Source: CAYMDD01 sp964409675 (GTDB lineage Bacteria; Pseudomonadota; Alphaproteobacteria; Rickettsiales; SXRF01). From it: DNA of 40,330 bases. The position numbers were made by a program, and so were the translations under genes. Under the pieces are notes generated by a model. The model ran no database searches. It was not told where the DNA came from and saw nothing but the letters and a program-made list of their open reading frames with translations. Positions 33,460 to 40,330 of the stretch are shown piece by piece (the first letter of the stretch is position 1; each line of letters starts with the position of its first letter). Where the stretch lies: NCBI GenBank assembly GCA_964409675.1, contig CAYPEF010000006.1, positions 1 to 40,330 on the forward strand, written 5' to 3'.

Positions 33460-33519
33460 ACCTGCCGATAGTAGAGAAAGCTGAACTTACCATGCAGCAA
33501 GCAAGGGGTTGTCCACTGC

Positions 33520-34920
33520 ATGATGGAAGCAGATCGTTCACCTAAGGATGTTTCCCTACAAACCCTCATTGAGCGCAGGGTTGAGCGTATACTGACGCCG
33601 CTTGAGAGCTTCGTCCGCAAGCAGGCAGCGGCTGGTGTGCTTTTGATTGTTACCACGTTGCTGGCGCTATTTCTTGCAAATTCACCATGGCATGATTGGG
33701 TGGCGCATATTGGCGCAATGGAGATTGGCGTATATGCCAGACAGCATTCTTTTGGCTTGCCTCTCACCCATTGGATCAGCGACGGGTTGCTTGCACTATT
33801 CTTTTTCCTCATCGGCCTGGAGATTAAACGCGAACTTCTGATAGGCCAGTTGCGTCATCCACGCCATGCCTTGCTGGTGCTGATGGGAGCCATAGGCGGT
33901 ATGATTGTACCTGCTTTGATCTATCTGGCCTTCAATGATAACAGCCACGGCCAGTCAGGCTGGGCTATCCCTATGACGACTGACACCGCTTTTGCAATCG
34001 GCGTATTAGCATTGCTGGCAAGGCATGTCTCCGCAAGCGCTTCCGTATTTCTGGCAGCGCTGGCGATTATTGATGACATTATTACTATTCTTGTCATAGC
34101 CCTCTTTTACACACAGGAACTGAATACCACTCCTCTCCTTAAAGCGCTGATTCCGCTGGGATTGCTTTTTGTTATCAATATTGCCGGGATTCGACGCGGT
34201 TGGATTTATGCTATTCTTGGTGCCATTTTGTGGTGGTATATTCATGAATCCGGCGTGCATGCAACCTTGGCAGGTCTGCTGATGGCTATGGCCGTTCCCG
34301 CGCGTTCGCGCATTAATCAACGTAGCTTCATTGAAAAGATCAAGGCCCAGATATCGGATTTTGAGAACAGCAAGCAGCCTGGGCAAACTATTCTTAAAGC
34401 GCCCGGTCAACACCAACTTGCTGCGAACATCAGCGAGACTGTCAAATCCGCTTCTACACCTTTGCAGCGCTGGCATTCACTTTTTGAGAATCCTATCGCT
34501 ATTATCGTGTTACCTTTATTCGCGCTGTTTCATGCGGGTGTATTTCTATCCGGTGAGAATGTAACCAATGCGCTGACTTCCCCTGTGACGTTAGGCATTA
34601 TGGCCGGATTGGTTATCGGTAAACCACTTGGTATTATTATGTTTAGCATGCTGGCACTTCGAATGCAGATTGCCAAGATTCCAGAAGAGATGAGCTTTCA
34701 GGAGTTAATCGGCGTAGGAATGGGTGCTGGCATTGGTTTTACTATGTCGCTTTTTATTGCTGGGCTTGGATTCGAGGATTATCCGGAGTTAATCGAACCT
34801 GCGAAGATAGGAATTCTGCTCTCTTCCGTTATCTCTGCAATCGCATGTGTTTTATGGTTTTTGCTGATACAAAATATCGTCAATAAAAAAGAGCCCCGAA
34901 AGGCCCCTTTCCATCGATAG
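33520..34920 (+). CDS. nhaA: Na+/H+ antiporter NhaA
   Basis: Electrogenic sodium/proton antiporter of the inner membrane (two H+ in, one Na+ out) for pH and sodium homeostasis. The 466-residue protein has about twelve hydrophobic helices. The functional stretches are TTDTAFAIGVLALL (helix IV, the D133-equivalent) and LAALAIIDDIITILVIAL (helix V, the D163/D164 pair of E. coli NhaA), with SDGLLALFFFLIGLEIKREL upstream. A cytoplasmic insertion of roughly 60 residues around 270-330 (RINQRSFIEKIKAQISDFEN and on) is longer than in E. coli (388 residues total). Codon use is more A+T-rich than the left part of the window. It ends with TAG. Confidence 0.96.
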   Translation: MMEADRSPKDVSLQTLIERRVERILTPLESFVRKQAAAGVLLIVTTLLALFLANSPWHDWVAHIGAMEIGVYARQHSFGLPLTHWISDGLLALFFFLIGLEIKRELLIGQLRHPRHALLVLMGAIGGMIVPALIYLAFNDNSHGQSGWAIPMTTDTAFAIGVLALLARHVSASASVFLAALAIIDDIITILVIALFYTQELNTTPLLKALIPLGLLFVINIAGIRRGWIYAILGAILWWYIHESGVHATLAGLLMAMAVPARSRINQRSFIEKIKAQISDFENSKQPGQTILKAPGQHQLAANISETVKSASTPLQRWHSLFENPIAIIVLPLFALFHAGVFLSGENVTNALTSPVTLGIMAGLVIGKPLGIIMFSMLALRMQIAKIPEEMSFQELIGVGMGAGIGFTMSLFIAGLGFEDYPELIEPAKIGILLSSVISAIACVLWFLLIQNIVNKKEPRKAPFHR

Positions 34921-34932
34921 CGATTCGGTTAA

Positions 34933-35082
34933 TTACCGGGAACCGCCAGAGCTTCCGCCACTGGAGCTGCCATCGTCTTGATTATCCTTTTCGGAAGAAC
35001 CCTGGCGCTGCTGCTGTTTTTGGTTATCCTGCGAAACGCTCTACTGAGAACCGCTGCTCTGTCCTTGATCTTTATTAGTCAT
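34933..35082 (-). pseudogene. Small Gln/Ser/Gly-rich hydrophilic protein gene with in-frame amber codon
   Basis: A strong ribosome binding site (AAAGGAG, six bases before ATG 35082) begins MTNKDQGQSSGSQ, then TAG at 35041-35043. The same frame continues with the same unusual composition (SVSQDNQKQQQRQGSSEKD, then DGSSSGGSSGGSR) to TAA. The continuity of Gln/Ser/Gly codons across the stop shows that a ~49-residue disordered protein was interrupted by a single nonsense change. Compositionally it resembles small hydrophilic stress peptides. The rest of the 34921-35521 stretch holds only the doubtful frame at 35211-35417. Confidence 0.5.
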
Positions 35083-35210
35083 ATCATTCTCCTTTCAAGG
35101 GAATGTACGCAAACGGAGTCGTCTACGAGAAGGAAGCCTACGCCTATGCAGATAAATATGTTGTATGCTTAAGACATACTGCAAGTGCCATTCAATTCTT
35201 TGAGGATGGC

Positions 35211-35417
35211 TTAAGCCGCCATCATCTGTCGGTTTGAGGTTTTTCCTTGGGGCTTGCACTTCAGCTCATAATATCGGTAAGGGCCATGATAATAGCTCCA
35301 ATTGAAAACGAAACCGCTATTATTCAAAATTATTTTGGGCATTTTAGATGTCCCTGGACTTTGTTTTGGCTGGCGCCAGGATTCATGGTTTGGCGGTAAG
35401 GCTATGAAATAGACCAA
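35211..35417 (-). CDS. Doubtful short gene, 68 residues
   Basis: An open frame with a plausible protein-like composition (SGFVFNWSYYHGPYRYYELK, aromatic-rich) but no clear ribosome binding site. It could be a remnant of a larger gene at the edge of the accessory region. I recognise no family. Listed because the surrounding 34921-35521 stretch otherwise has no intact gene. Confidence 0.25.
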   Translation of the reverse strand: MVYFIALPPNHESWRQPKQSPGTSKMPKIILNNSGFVFNWSYYHGPYRYYELKCKPQGKTSNRQMMAA

Positions 35418-35521
35418 TACCGCTTATATTTCAAATTCTAGTTACCAGCATATTTACCCGCTGTCTTATCGGATGTCGTGGTGCGTCTCAAGATTTTGCT
35501 TGGTGCACCTGAGTGCGAATA

Positions 35522-35998
35522 TCATTTCCTTGCTAGCTCGTGTACCCAGCAAGGCCTATGCGGAATAAAGCCGTCTTCATAGTGTTTCGACGTATTGGCT
35601 CCTGCAAAATCCGATATGGGTTTTCGGTGCGATAACTTCTCAATGTTATCAATCTCCCAATATACCGCCATCGGCTCATCATTTGTCGTTGTTGTGGGGC
35701 GGCGTGCCTTACCCTCCTTTGGGTATTGTCCGCGCCTATCGCAATCTGTCCATCCGCATAAGCGGGCTTTGATGAAGATACCTAACTTTATGCCTATATC
35801 CGGGCGCACACGCTCCATGCCTGTTTTCGAGGCATAGATATAGGCAGTGATATTCTCGCTTTCGCAATTACGCGGGAATGTCGCGTCAAAAAACGGCGTT
35901 GCGCTAGAGCCAAACGCAAATCTCGTGTGTCCCTGCTTTAGGTCATCAAGCATAGCCTGAATGTGGATTATTGGTACTGGAGCAAGGAATACAGACAT
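35522..35998 (-). CDS. Protein of unknown function divergent from the GHKL ATPase module
   Basis: A 158-residue protein starting at ATG 35998 (GAGG six bases upstream). It contains several Trp/Cys/Arg positions that look structural: KARLCGWTDCDRRGQYP, MAVYWEIDNIEKL and a C-terminal IPHRPCWVHEL. The alternation of short strands recalls small PUA/EVE-like beta-barrels that read modified bases, but I cannot confirm this. It shares a 165-bp A/T-rich divergent promoter region with the gene at 36164. Being next to a DNA-methyltransferase/ATPase module, a role in sensing or using modified DNA is a reasonable guess only. Confidence 0.5.
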   Translation of the reverse strand: MSVFLAPVPIIHIQAMLDDLKQGHTRFAFGSSATPFFDATFPRNCESENITAYIYASKTGMERVRPDIGIKLGIFIKARLCGWTDCDRRGQYPKEGKARRPTTTTNDEPMAVYWEIDNIEKLSHRKPISDFAGANTSKHYEDGFIPHRPCWVHELARK

Positions 35999-36090
35999 TT
36001 TTTCCTCATTTTTTGCTGTGCATCGAGCATTTAGAATCGCCATGCCGCTGCTAATCAAGGGTTATTTCAGTATTTTTCATCATAAGCATT

Positions 36091-36138
36091 ATATACTTGC
36101 CATATACTACCCTTATATCCTATATAGTCCTATATACT
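36091..36138. promoter_or_regulatory. Divergent promoter region with three ATATACT repeats
   Basis: ATATACT occurs at 36091-36097, 36102-36108 and 36132-36138, with related ATATAGT at 36122. A plausible promoter for the plus-strand genes is TTGCCA (36097-36102), an 18-base spacer, then TATATA (36121-36126), so the repeats overlap the -35 and -10 elements. Repeats placed like this suit binding of a regulator that represses or times expression. Confidence 0.4.
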
Positions 36139-36163
36139 ATTAACGCGGCCTATATGAGGATGT

Positions 36164-36775
36164 ATGTCCAAAAGTCCAAGAATCAGTAATGAGACTCTGC
36201 TTAATGCAGGGCTTGAATTAATGCGCCAGAACGGAAAGCCTCTTTCAAAGGCTCATAGCCGTGGTCGTTCTATGCTTTATTCTTTACCCAACGGCGAAAC
36301 AGTCCGCGCCAGAACATGCAATGACCACGTTTTGATTGTAGTAGCCGACCAACCCTCCACGGATGCGAAGCTCAACATCGAAGGGACGGACTGGCTTTTG
36401 GTTATCATGCCTGAGATAGAGCGCACTCATGGTAAGGCTATTGTTTATTTAATTCCTTCTAATGAAGCAGTCACGGCTGCCAGGAAAACGCACAAGGAGT
36501 GGTTGGCGAGCAATCCAAAAACTAAAGGCGCCAATACTACTTGGAATTTGTGGTTCCGAAAGGATGCCCCAGGCAAGGCAAATGATTTTGCTACGAAATG
36601 GGCTAATTATCGCCTCAAAGGCGAAGTCACAACTGATGGCAAAATCTCCGCAGAGCCTACTGTTATCGGAGGTGGCGATATTAGAACTGAGGTGGAGCTT
36701 GCTCGTCAACGTATTGCTAAAGCAGCTAACGTTTCGTTAGAGGCTGTAAAAATAACCATAGATTTTAGCTTATAA
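36164..36775 (+). CDS. Unknown protein, first gene of the GHKL ATPase module
   Basis: A 203-residue protein with GAGG four bases before its ATG. It opens with a helix-rich basic segment (SNETLLNAGLELMRQNGKPL). Strands follow (GETVRARTCNDHVLIVVAD, TDWLLVIMP, AIVYLIPSNEAV), then HKEWLASNPKTKG, TTWNLWFRKD and a C-terminal helix (VELARQRIAKAANVSLEAV). The order 'R-x-R-T...DW-LLVIMP...YLIPS...HKEWL' recalls the C-terminal part of some restriction-endonuclease-like folds, but I see no complete PD-(D/E)xK site, so this is weak. It lies 13 bases before the ATPase gene and is almost surely co-transcribed with it. I do not recognise it as a named family. Confidence 0.6.
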   Translation: MSKSPRISNETLLNAGLELMRQNGKPLSKAHSRGRSMLYSLPNGETVRARTCNDHVLIVVADQPSTDAKLNIEGTDWLLVIMPEIERTHGKAIVYLIPSNEAVTAARKTHKEWLASNPKTKGANTTWNLWFRKDAPGKANDFATKWANYRLKGEVTTDGKISAEPTVIGGGDIRTEVELARQRIAKAANVSLEAVKITIDFSL

Positions 36776-36788
36776 CAGCGAGGGGAAT

Positions 36789-39221
36789 ATGGAAAACAGG
36801 GAAGTAAAACAGCTTTGCATTGATTTAATCCATGCAGATACCGAAGAGCAAGTTATCGCCCTTCTTACGAAAGCAAACCTCTGGGAGAACACGAGCCTAT
36901 GGAGAGATTTGGGCGATAATGAGAATAATTATGCCGTTATCGGCAACCAAAGCAGCAAGGCAGACGCTGCTTTAGTAGAAAAAGTCGTAAACAGTATTGA
37001 CGCGAGATTGCTTGATGAGTGCCGCAAAATAAAAATTGACCCTCAAAGTGATAAAGCTCCCCCTTCCATTAGGCATGCAGTAGCGCAATTCATTGAAAAA
37101 AGCGCTCATCCAGAAAAAGAATCAACTGGCAAAATATCGGAGTGGAGTCCGAGCCAGCGGACGGAGGTAGCCCGCGCAATAACATTGGCCGCGACAGGAA
37201 CTCGCACGAATCCCTCTTATACCATCGTAGATTCCGGAGAGGGGCAAACACCTGACGCTGTGCCTGAAACCTTTATGTCTCTCAATAAAGCAAATAAGCT
37301 TCGCATCCCCTTTGTTCAGGGCAAGTTCAATATGGGCGGTACGGGCGTTTTGAGATTCTGCGGTAAAAATAGTTTGCAGCTTATCGTTACTAAAAGAGAC
37401 CCCAAAATCTTAGATTCAACGCCTCCCAATCCTGAGGATAAGATGTGGGGCTTCACGGTGGTGCGGCGAGATGACCCTCGTACGGGCGAAAGGAGTTCGG
37501 TTTATAGGTATTTAGCTCCCTATAAAGGCGGAGTTTTACGATTCGATGCTGATACCTTGCCGTTATTTCCTGAGTTGAATAAACCCTATGCCAGGGAGAC
37601 AGAATACGGTGCGCTTATAAAATTATATGAATATCGCGCCCAAGGCTTTCTCTCAAACATTCTTTTACCAGATGGCCTACTCAGTAGAATGGAACTCCTG
37701 CTACCGGAGCCCGCATTACCCGTTCGTTTGCATGAGTGCAGAGATTACAAAGGCAGTGCGGGAAGCTTCGATACCACCCTTACTGGCATCAGCGTACGGC
37801 TATCCGACGATAAAGCAAAAAATATGGAAGAAGGCTTTCCTTGCTCTTTCCAATTAAAAGTTCGAGGCCAAGATTTAGTAGGAAATATCTACGCTTTCAA
37901 AAAGGACAAGGCCAAAACATATCGAAAGAATGAGGGAATTATTTTTGTCATCAATGGCCAAACTCATGCCACGATTGGTGCAACATTCTTTAAGAATAAA
38001 AGTGTAGGCCTAGGTTATATTGATGAAGATTTACTGGTACAAATAGATTGCTCTGCTTTAGACCGCAGAGCACAAGAAGAGCTGTTTATGAACAGCCGGG
38101 ATAGGCTATGTGAAGATTCCGACCTGAAAAAAGAAATCCAAGAAGCTTTAGCCGACGAGTTAAAGCACCACGTCGCGCTCCGTGAATTAAATAATCGTCG
38201 TCGGCATGAAGAAATATCGCAAAAACTTGAGAATGATAAGCCTCTTGAAGATATACTGAAAAATATCTTCAAAGGTTCGCCAACGCTCTCAAACCTTTTC
38301 TTGAAAGGCGAAAGAATCAGTAGTCCGTTCCATGTCAAAGGAAAGGATACAAAAGACCTCCCTTATGAAGGTAAAAAGTTCCCAACCTATTTCCGATTTA
38401 AGGGAAAACCTACTAACCATGCTTTGGTGCGGAATTGCTATCTGAATATAGGGAAAGTCAGATTGTATTTTGAGACCGATGTAGAAAACCTCTATTTCAG
38501 CAGGCCATCTCATAGGGGCAAGCTGGAGGTTTTTCGGAACCACGATGGCAAGAAAACGCCTTTGGCAGACTTCACGCCCTCTCTCAGCAAAGGGTTGGCC
38601 AGCCTAACAATACCCCTACCATCTGATACTAAAATTGGAGAGGTGATAAACTTAGAAATTTTGGTTAGTGATGACACTAGCGTTGAGCCGTTTACAAATC
38701 ATTGTCAGTTAACCGTGCAGTCAGAAAAGATCATCAAACATGGCCCTCCACGCCCTCCTAAACCGCCGGGGCCGGATGATGGAAAAGACCGTTTGATACC
38801 TTCAGGTATTGCTTTGCCGAATGTGCAATGGGTTAAACGGGAGGAACAAGATGCTTTGATTATAAAGCCCTCTCGTCAGGCAGATGAGCAAAATGAAGAC
38901 GCGCCAGGGCGAGTTGTATATGATTTCTTCGTTAATGAAGATAATTTGTATCTTCAGAACGAACTAAAACACGCCAAGAAGAACGTGGAAATTCTTAAGA
39001 ACCGCTTCAAGTATGGGATGGTACTTTTGGGGTTAGGATTACTCTATGATGAGGAGAAAAATCCTATCGCAAAAAATGAGCAATCTAGTGGGAATGAGGC
39101 TGATATAACAACAAAAGTGGCGACTTTTACACGAGCGATAGCGCCAATATTATTGCCCATGATAGGAGCATTAGGCGCACTAGATGATAAAGGAGGAGGT
39201 GAATTACTAGACGCGGCCTAA
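36789..39221 (+). CDS. GHKL-superfamily ATPase (MutL/Hsp90/MORC-like) of a candidate modification/defence module
   Basis: An 810-residue soluble protein with GAGGGG three bases before its ATG. The Bergerat ATP-binding fold is clear. The N-motif is VVNSIDA (N68-D71, compare MutL E-N-S-x-D-A). The G1 motif is DSGEGQ (D148-x-G-x-G152). The G2 lid is NMGGTGVLRF (182-186). A transducer-like S5 domain (~340-470) contains FVINGQTHATIG (N389) and NSRDRLCE (435). Residues ~530-640 look beta-sandwich-like. A proline linker PPRPPKPPGP (~653) leads to a helical C-terminal domain ending in a hydrophobic segment (FTRAIAPILLPMIGALGAL). MutL/MORC-like ATPases of this type are known next to DNA methyltransferases in restriction-type loci. 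Its stop overlaps the convergent methyltransferase stop by three bases. Confidence 0.85.
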   Translation: MENREVKQLCIDLIHADTEEQVIALLTKANLWENTSLWRDLGDNENNYAVIGNQSSKADAALVEKVVNSIDARLLDECRKIKIDPQSDKAPPSIRHAVAQFIEKSAHPEKESTGKISEWSPSQRTEVARAITLAATGTRTNPSYTIVDSGEGQTPDAVPETFMSLNKANKLRIPFVQGKFNMGGTGVLRFCGKNSLQLIVTKRDPKILDSTPPNPEDKMWGFTVVRRDDPRTGERSSVYRYLAPYKGGVLRFDADTLPLFPELNKPYARETEYGALIKLYEYRAQGFLSNILLPDGLLSRMELLLPEPALPVRLHECRDYKGSAGSFDTTLTGISVRLSDDKAKNMEEGFPCSFQLKVRGQDLVGNIYAFKKDKAKTYRKNEGIIFVINGQTHATIGATFFKNKSVGLGYIDEDLLVQIDCSALDRRAQEELFMNSRDRLCEDSDLKKEIQEALADELKHHVALRELNNRRRHEEISQKLENDKPLEDILKNIFKGSPTLSNLFLKGERISSPFHVKGKDTKDLPYEGKKFPTYFRFKGKPTNHALVRNCYLNIGKVRLYFETDVENLYFSRPSHRGKLEVFRNHDGKKTPLADFTPSLSKGLASLTIPLPSDTKIGEVINLEILVSDDTSVEPFTNHCQLTVQSEKIIKHGPPRPPKPPGPDDGKDRLIPSGIALPNVQWVKREEQDALIIKPSRQADEQNEDAPGRVVYDFFVNEDNLYLQNELKHAKKNVEILKNRFKYGMVLLGLGLLYDEEKNPIAKNEQSSGNEADITTKVATFTRAIAPILLPMIGALGALDDKGGGELLDAA

Positions 39222-40330
39222 TCGGCTAGGCGATGAAACAGTACAACTTCGTTACTGGAGTGCGTTTTTCCTTTCTGGCTCGCATACCATTTCCTGTTAG
39301 GAACGGAACGCCATATTCGCTTATCGGTAAAGGTCGCCAAATCTTCAAAGAAAAGCTCTTCAAAGCCGCATTGTTCTAATACTTCAAGATATTTGGGCAA
39401 CTGCCACTGCGGTTCCGAGAAAGCAATCATTTGCACTATAATGGTGTTTCTATCGGCTATCTGGGAAATCGAAGAAAAGGCAGCGTATGTTTGTTCAAAA
39501 TACTTAGGTAATTGAGGATTTCTTCGGTCACCGAAATTATAATAAGAGCCACCTGAGCCGTCTAATTTATTAGCTATCCAGTAGGGCGCTGGTGTCTCCT
39601 TCCCACCATTCACTTGCCATCTATGATACAGTATGTGCACCCCTGGGTAGGGAGGTGAAGTCAAAATCAATTTAGGACTTTTCTGTTTCTTAAAAGCAGG
39701 ATGGTCTTCAATCCCAATCACAGAATAATTTAAGCAATCTTTTTGTGGCCGTGACTTAAGGCCGTGTTCCTGCATGGCTTGATGCACCCTGTCATTAAAC
39801 GCTAAAGCGTCCTGAGACATCTGGTCAAAATTCTCAATTATTTTAGCTCTAAATCCCTTTACTGGTGGAATCGTCTTTCTGGTATCTAAGGCCCATTGCG
39901 CTGTTTTTAGCAAAACACAGCGCATAAAGGATTGATGGACAGAATTATCAATAGAACTGATTTCATCTAACGCCAGCTCTAATAGTTTTCTAATGCGCCA
40001 TGTTTTGTAGCAGTTGATGTTGCGCTGATACCCTTTATCAATCCATTCTTCATGCCGAGCTCCTTGCTTATGAACATTCAGTTGTGGCAAGAGGTTTTTT
40101 ATCCATTCGCCCAGGCTATCAATTTCGCTCTTTGTGATTTCGATGGTTTTTGGAGCTCCCGCAACCAAATCGCGACCTTTGATTTCGAGGGTACGCTCTT
40201 CTTCAAACGGATATGCATTTCCGATTTGGATCTTGATATTTTCAGCAGTTCTTTCGCCAATCAGCAGGTTAAATTGTCTGCGAACATAATTGACGATGGC
40301 TTCGTCGAATTTGTCGCCAGCAACCTTGAT
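39218..40330 (-). CDS. DNA methyltransferase C-terminal part joined in frame to an MreB fragment; continues beyond window
   Basis: The frame is open from the window end (40330) to TAG at 39218, 370 codons. About codons 70-370 are methyltransferase: a helical region (RNINCYKTWRIRKLLELAL and FMRCVLLKTAQWALDTRK), catalytic motif IV TSPPYP (39644-39661), and GVHILYHRWQVNGGKETPAPYW after it. The C-terminal strand/helix set follows (TIIVQMIAFSEPQW, LEQCGFEELFFED, SNEVVLFHRL). The (S)PPY form is typical of N4-cytosine and some N6-adenine enzymes. The AdoMet-binding motif I (F-x-G-x-G type), which in proteins of this layout lies before the helical region, is absent, replaced by MreB sequence. The methyltransferase part alone is therefore unlikely to be active. 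The only non-ATG start candidates are TTG codons. Confidence 0.75.
   Translation of the reverse strand: MKVAGDKFDEAIVNYVRRQFNLLIGERTAENIKIQIGNAYPFEEERTLEIKGRDLVAGAPKTIEITKSEIDSLGEWIKNLLPQLNVHKQGARHEEWIDKGYQRNINCYKTWRIRKLLELALDEISSIDNSVHQSFMRCVLLKTAQWALDTRKTIPPVKGFRAKIIENFDQMSQDALAFNDRVHQAMQEHGLKSRPQKDCLNYSVIGIEDHPAFKKQKSPKLILTSPPYPGVHILYHRWQVNGGKETPAPYWIANKLDGSGGSYYNFGDRRNPQLPKYFEQTYAAFSSISQIADRNTIIVQMIAFSEPQWQLPKYLEVLEQCGFEELFFEDLATFTDKRIWRSVPNRKWYASQKGKTHSSNEVVLFHRLAD
40125..40330 (-). pseudogene. mreB: MreB fragment (central-C-terminal part), cut by the junction with the methyltransferase
   Basis: Reading inward from 40330 gives about 69 residues of the actin-like cell-shape protein MreB: VAGDKFDEAIVNYVRRQFNL, LIGERTAENIKIQIGNAYP and EIKGRDLVAGAPKTIEITKSEI. 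These match the region of MreB after its central nucleotide-binding core. After SEI the sequence stops resembling MreB (which should continue REAL... and later the GGGALL phosphate loop) and becomes methyltransferase. The last ~75 residues of MreB are missing. The 'GRDLVAG-PKTIEI' wording is, to my eye, less alphaproteobacterial than that of MreBs in other phyla, which would favour an assembly chimera; this is an impression. Confidence 0.8.

Noticed and set aside
33141..33812. Minus-strand frame of 223 codons over cspA and the start of nhaA
   Set aside because: It runs antisense across two well-supported genes and has no recognisable domain.
32181..35043. Genetic code with TAG read as glutamine
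   Set aside because: aroB, nhaA and the methyltransferase end naturally at TAG with normal family lengths, so amber is a stop here. Two isolated in-frame ambers are better explained by gene decay or error, though a suppressor tRNA is not excluded.
1..40330. tRNA genes, CRISPR arrays and insertion sequences
   Set aside because: No T-loop consensus with cloverleaf context, no regularly spaced direct repeats and no transposase frames were found on either strand by eye.

Overview
The window reads as chromosomal DNA of an alphaproteobacterium, probably a scaffold from a draft or metagenome assembly because a 100-N gap sits at 28489-28588. Pointers to Alphaproteobacteria are the divergent aroB-aroK / xerD arrangement, the B12-dependent ribonucleotide reductase, a small conserved protein directly downstream of mrcA, and DUF5765- and DUF3147-like membrane proteins. 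I cannot name a genus. Most of positions 1-31500 is GC-rich. Positions 32500-40330 are visibly richer in A+T.

Layout. 1-2958: 3' part of nrdJ, followed by about 500 bp of hairpin-rich non-coding DNA. 3475-9359: small envelope and stress genes (secreted and membrane proteins, a fasciclin-like protein, a small heat-shock protein with a long disordered N-terminus, a DUF883-like protein). 9624-14176: an apparent operon of a lipoprotein secretin, an ABC-2-type permease, a tetratricopeptide-like protein and a membrane-anchored AraC regulator. 14201-22484: cell-wall and housekeeping genes (PBP1A, ArsR regulator with a divergent membrane protein/DCC-protein pair, polysaccharide deacetylase, GNAT, aroB, aroK, xerD). 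22689-27956: a KdpD-like kinase lacking the N-terminal KdpD domain, behind a perfect FNR-type box, then small membrane proteins and a KdpE-like regulator on the other strand. No kdpFABC genes are present. 28247-31499: an assembly gap, then umuD, a membrane protein and umuC, and a DUF5765 protein. 31575-35082: a broken hybrid histidine kinase, a small helical protein paralogous to one at 5122, cspA, nhaA and a small gene with an internal amber codon.

35522-40330 is an accessory region and the most interesting part. It holds an unknown divergent gene, a promoter region with repeated ATATACT, an unknown 203-aa protein, an 810-aa GHKL (MutL/Hsp90/MORC-type) ATPase, and a convergent DNA methyltransferase part with a TSPPYP motif. 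GHKL ATPases associated with DNA methyltransferases are known from restriction-modification contexts, so this is a candidate modification/defence module; I do not recognise the exact combination as a named system. The methyltransferase lacks its AdoMet-binding motif I region. It is instead joined in frame, near 40125, to a fragment of MreB that runs off the window end. That joint is either a real rearrangement or an assembly chimera and should be settled first.

No tRNA, rRNA, CRISPR array, transposase or integrase (other than housekeeping XerD) was found.
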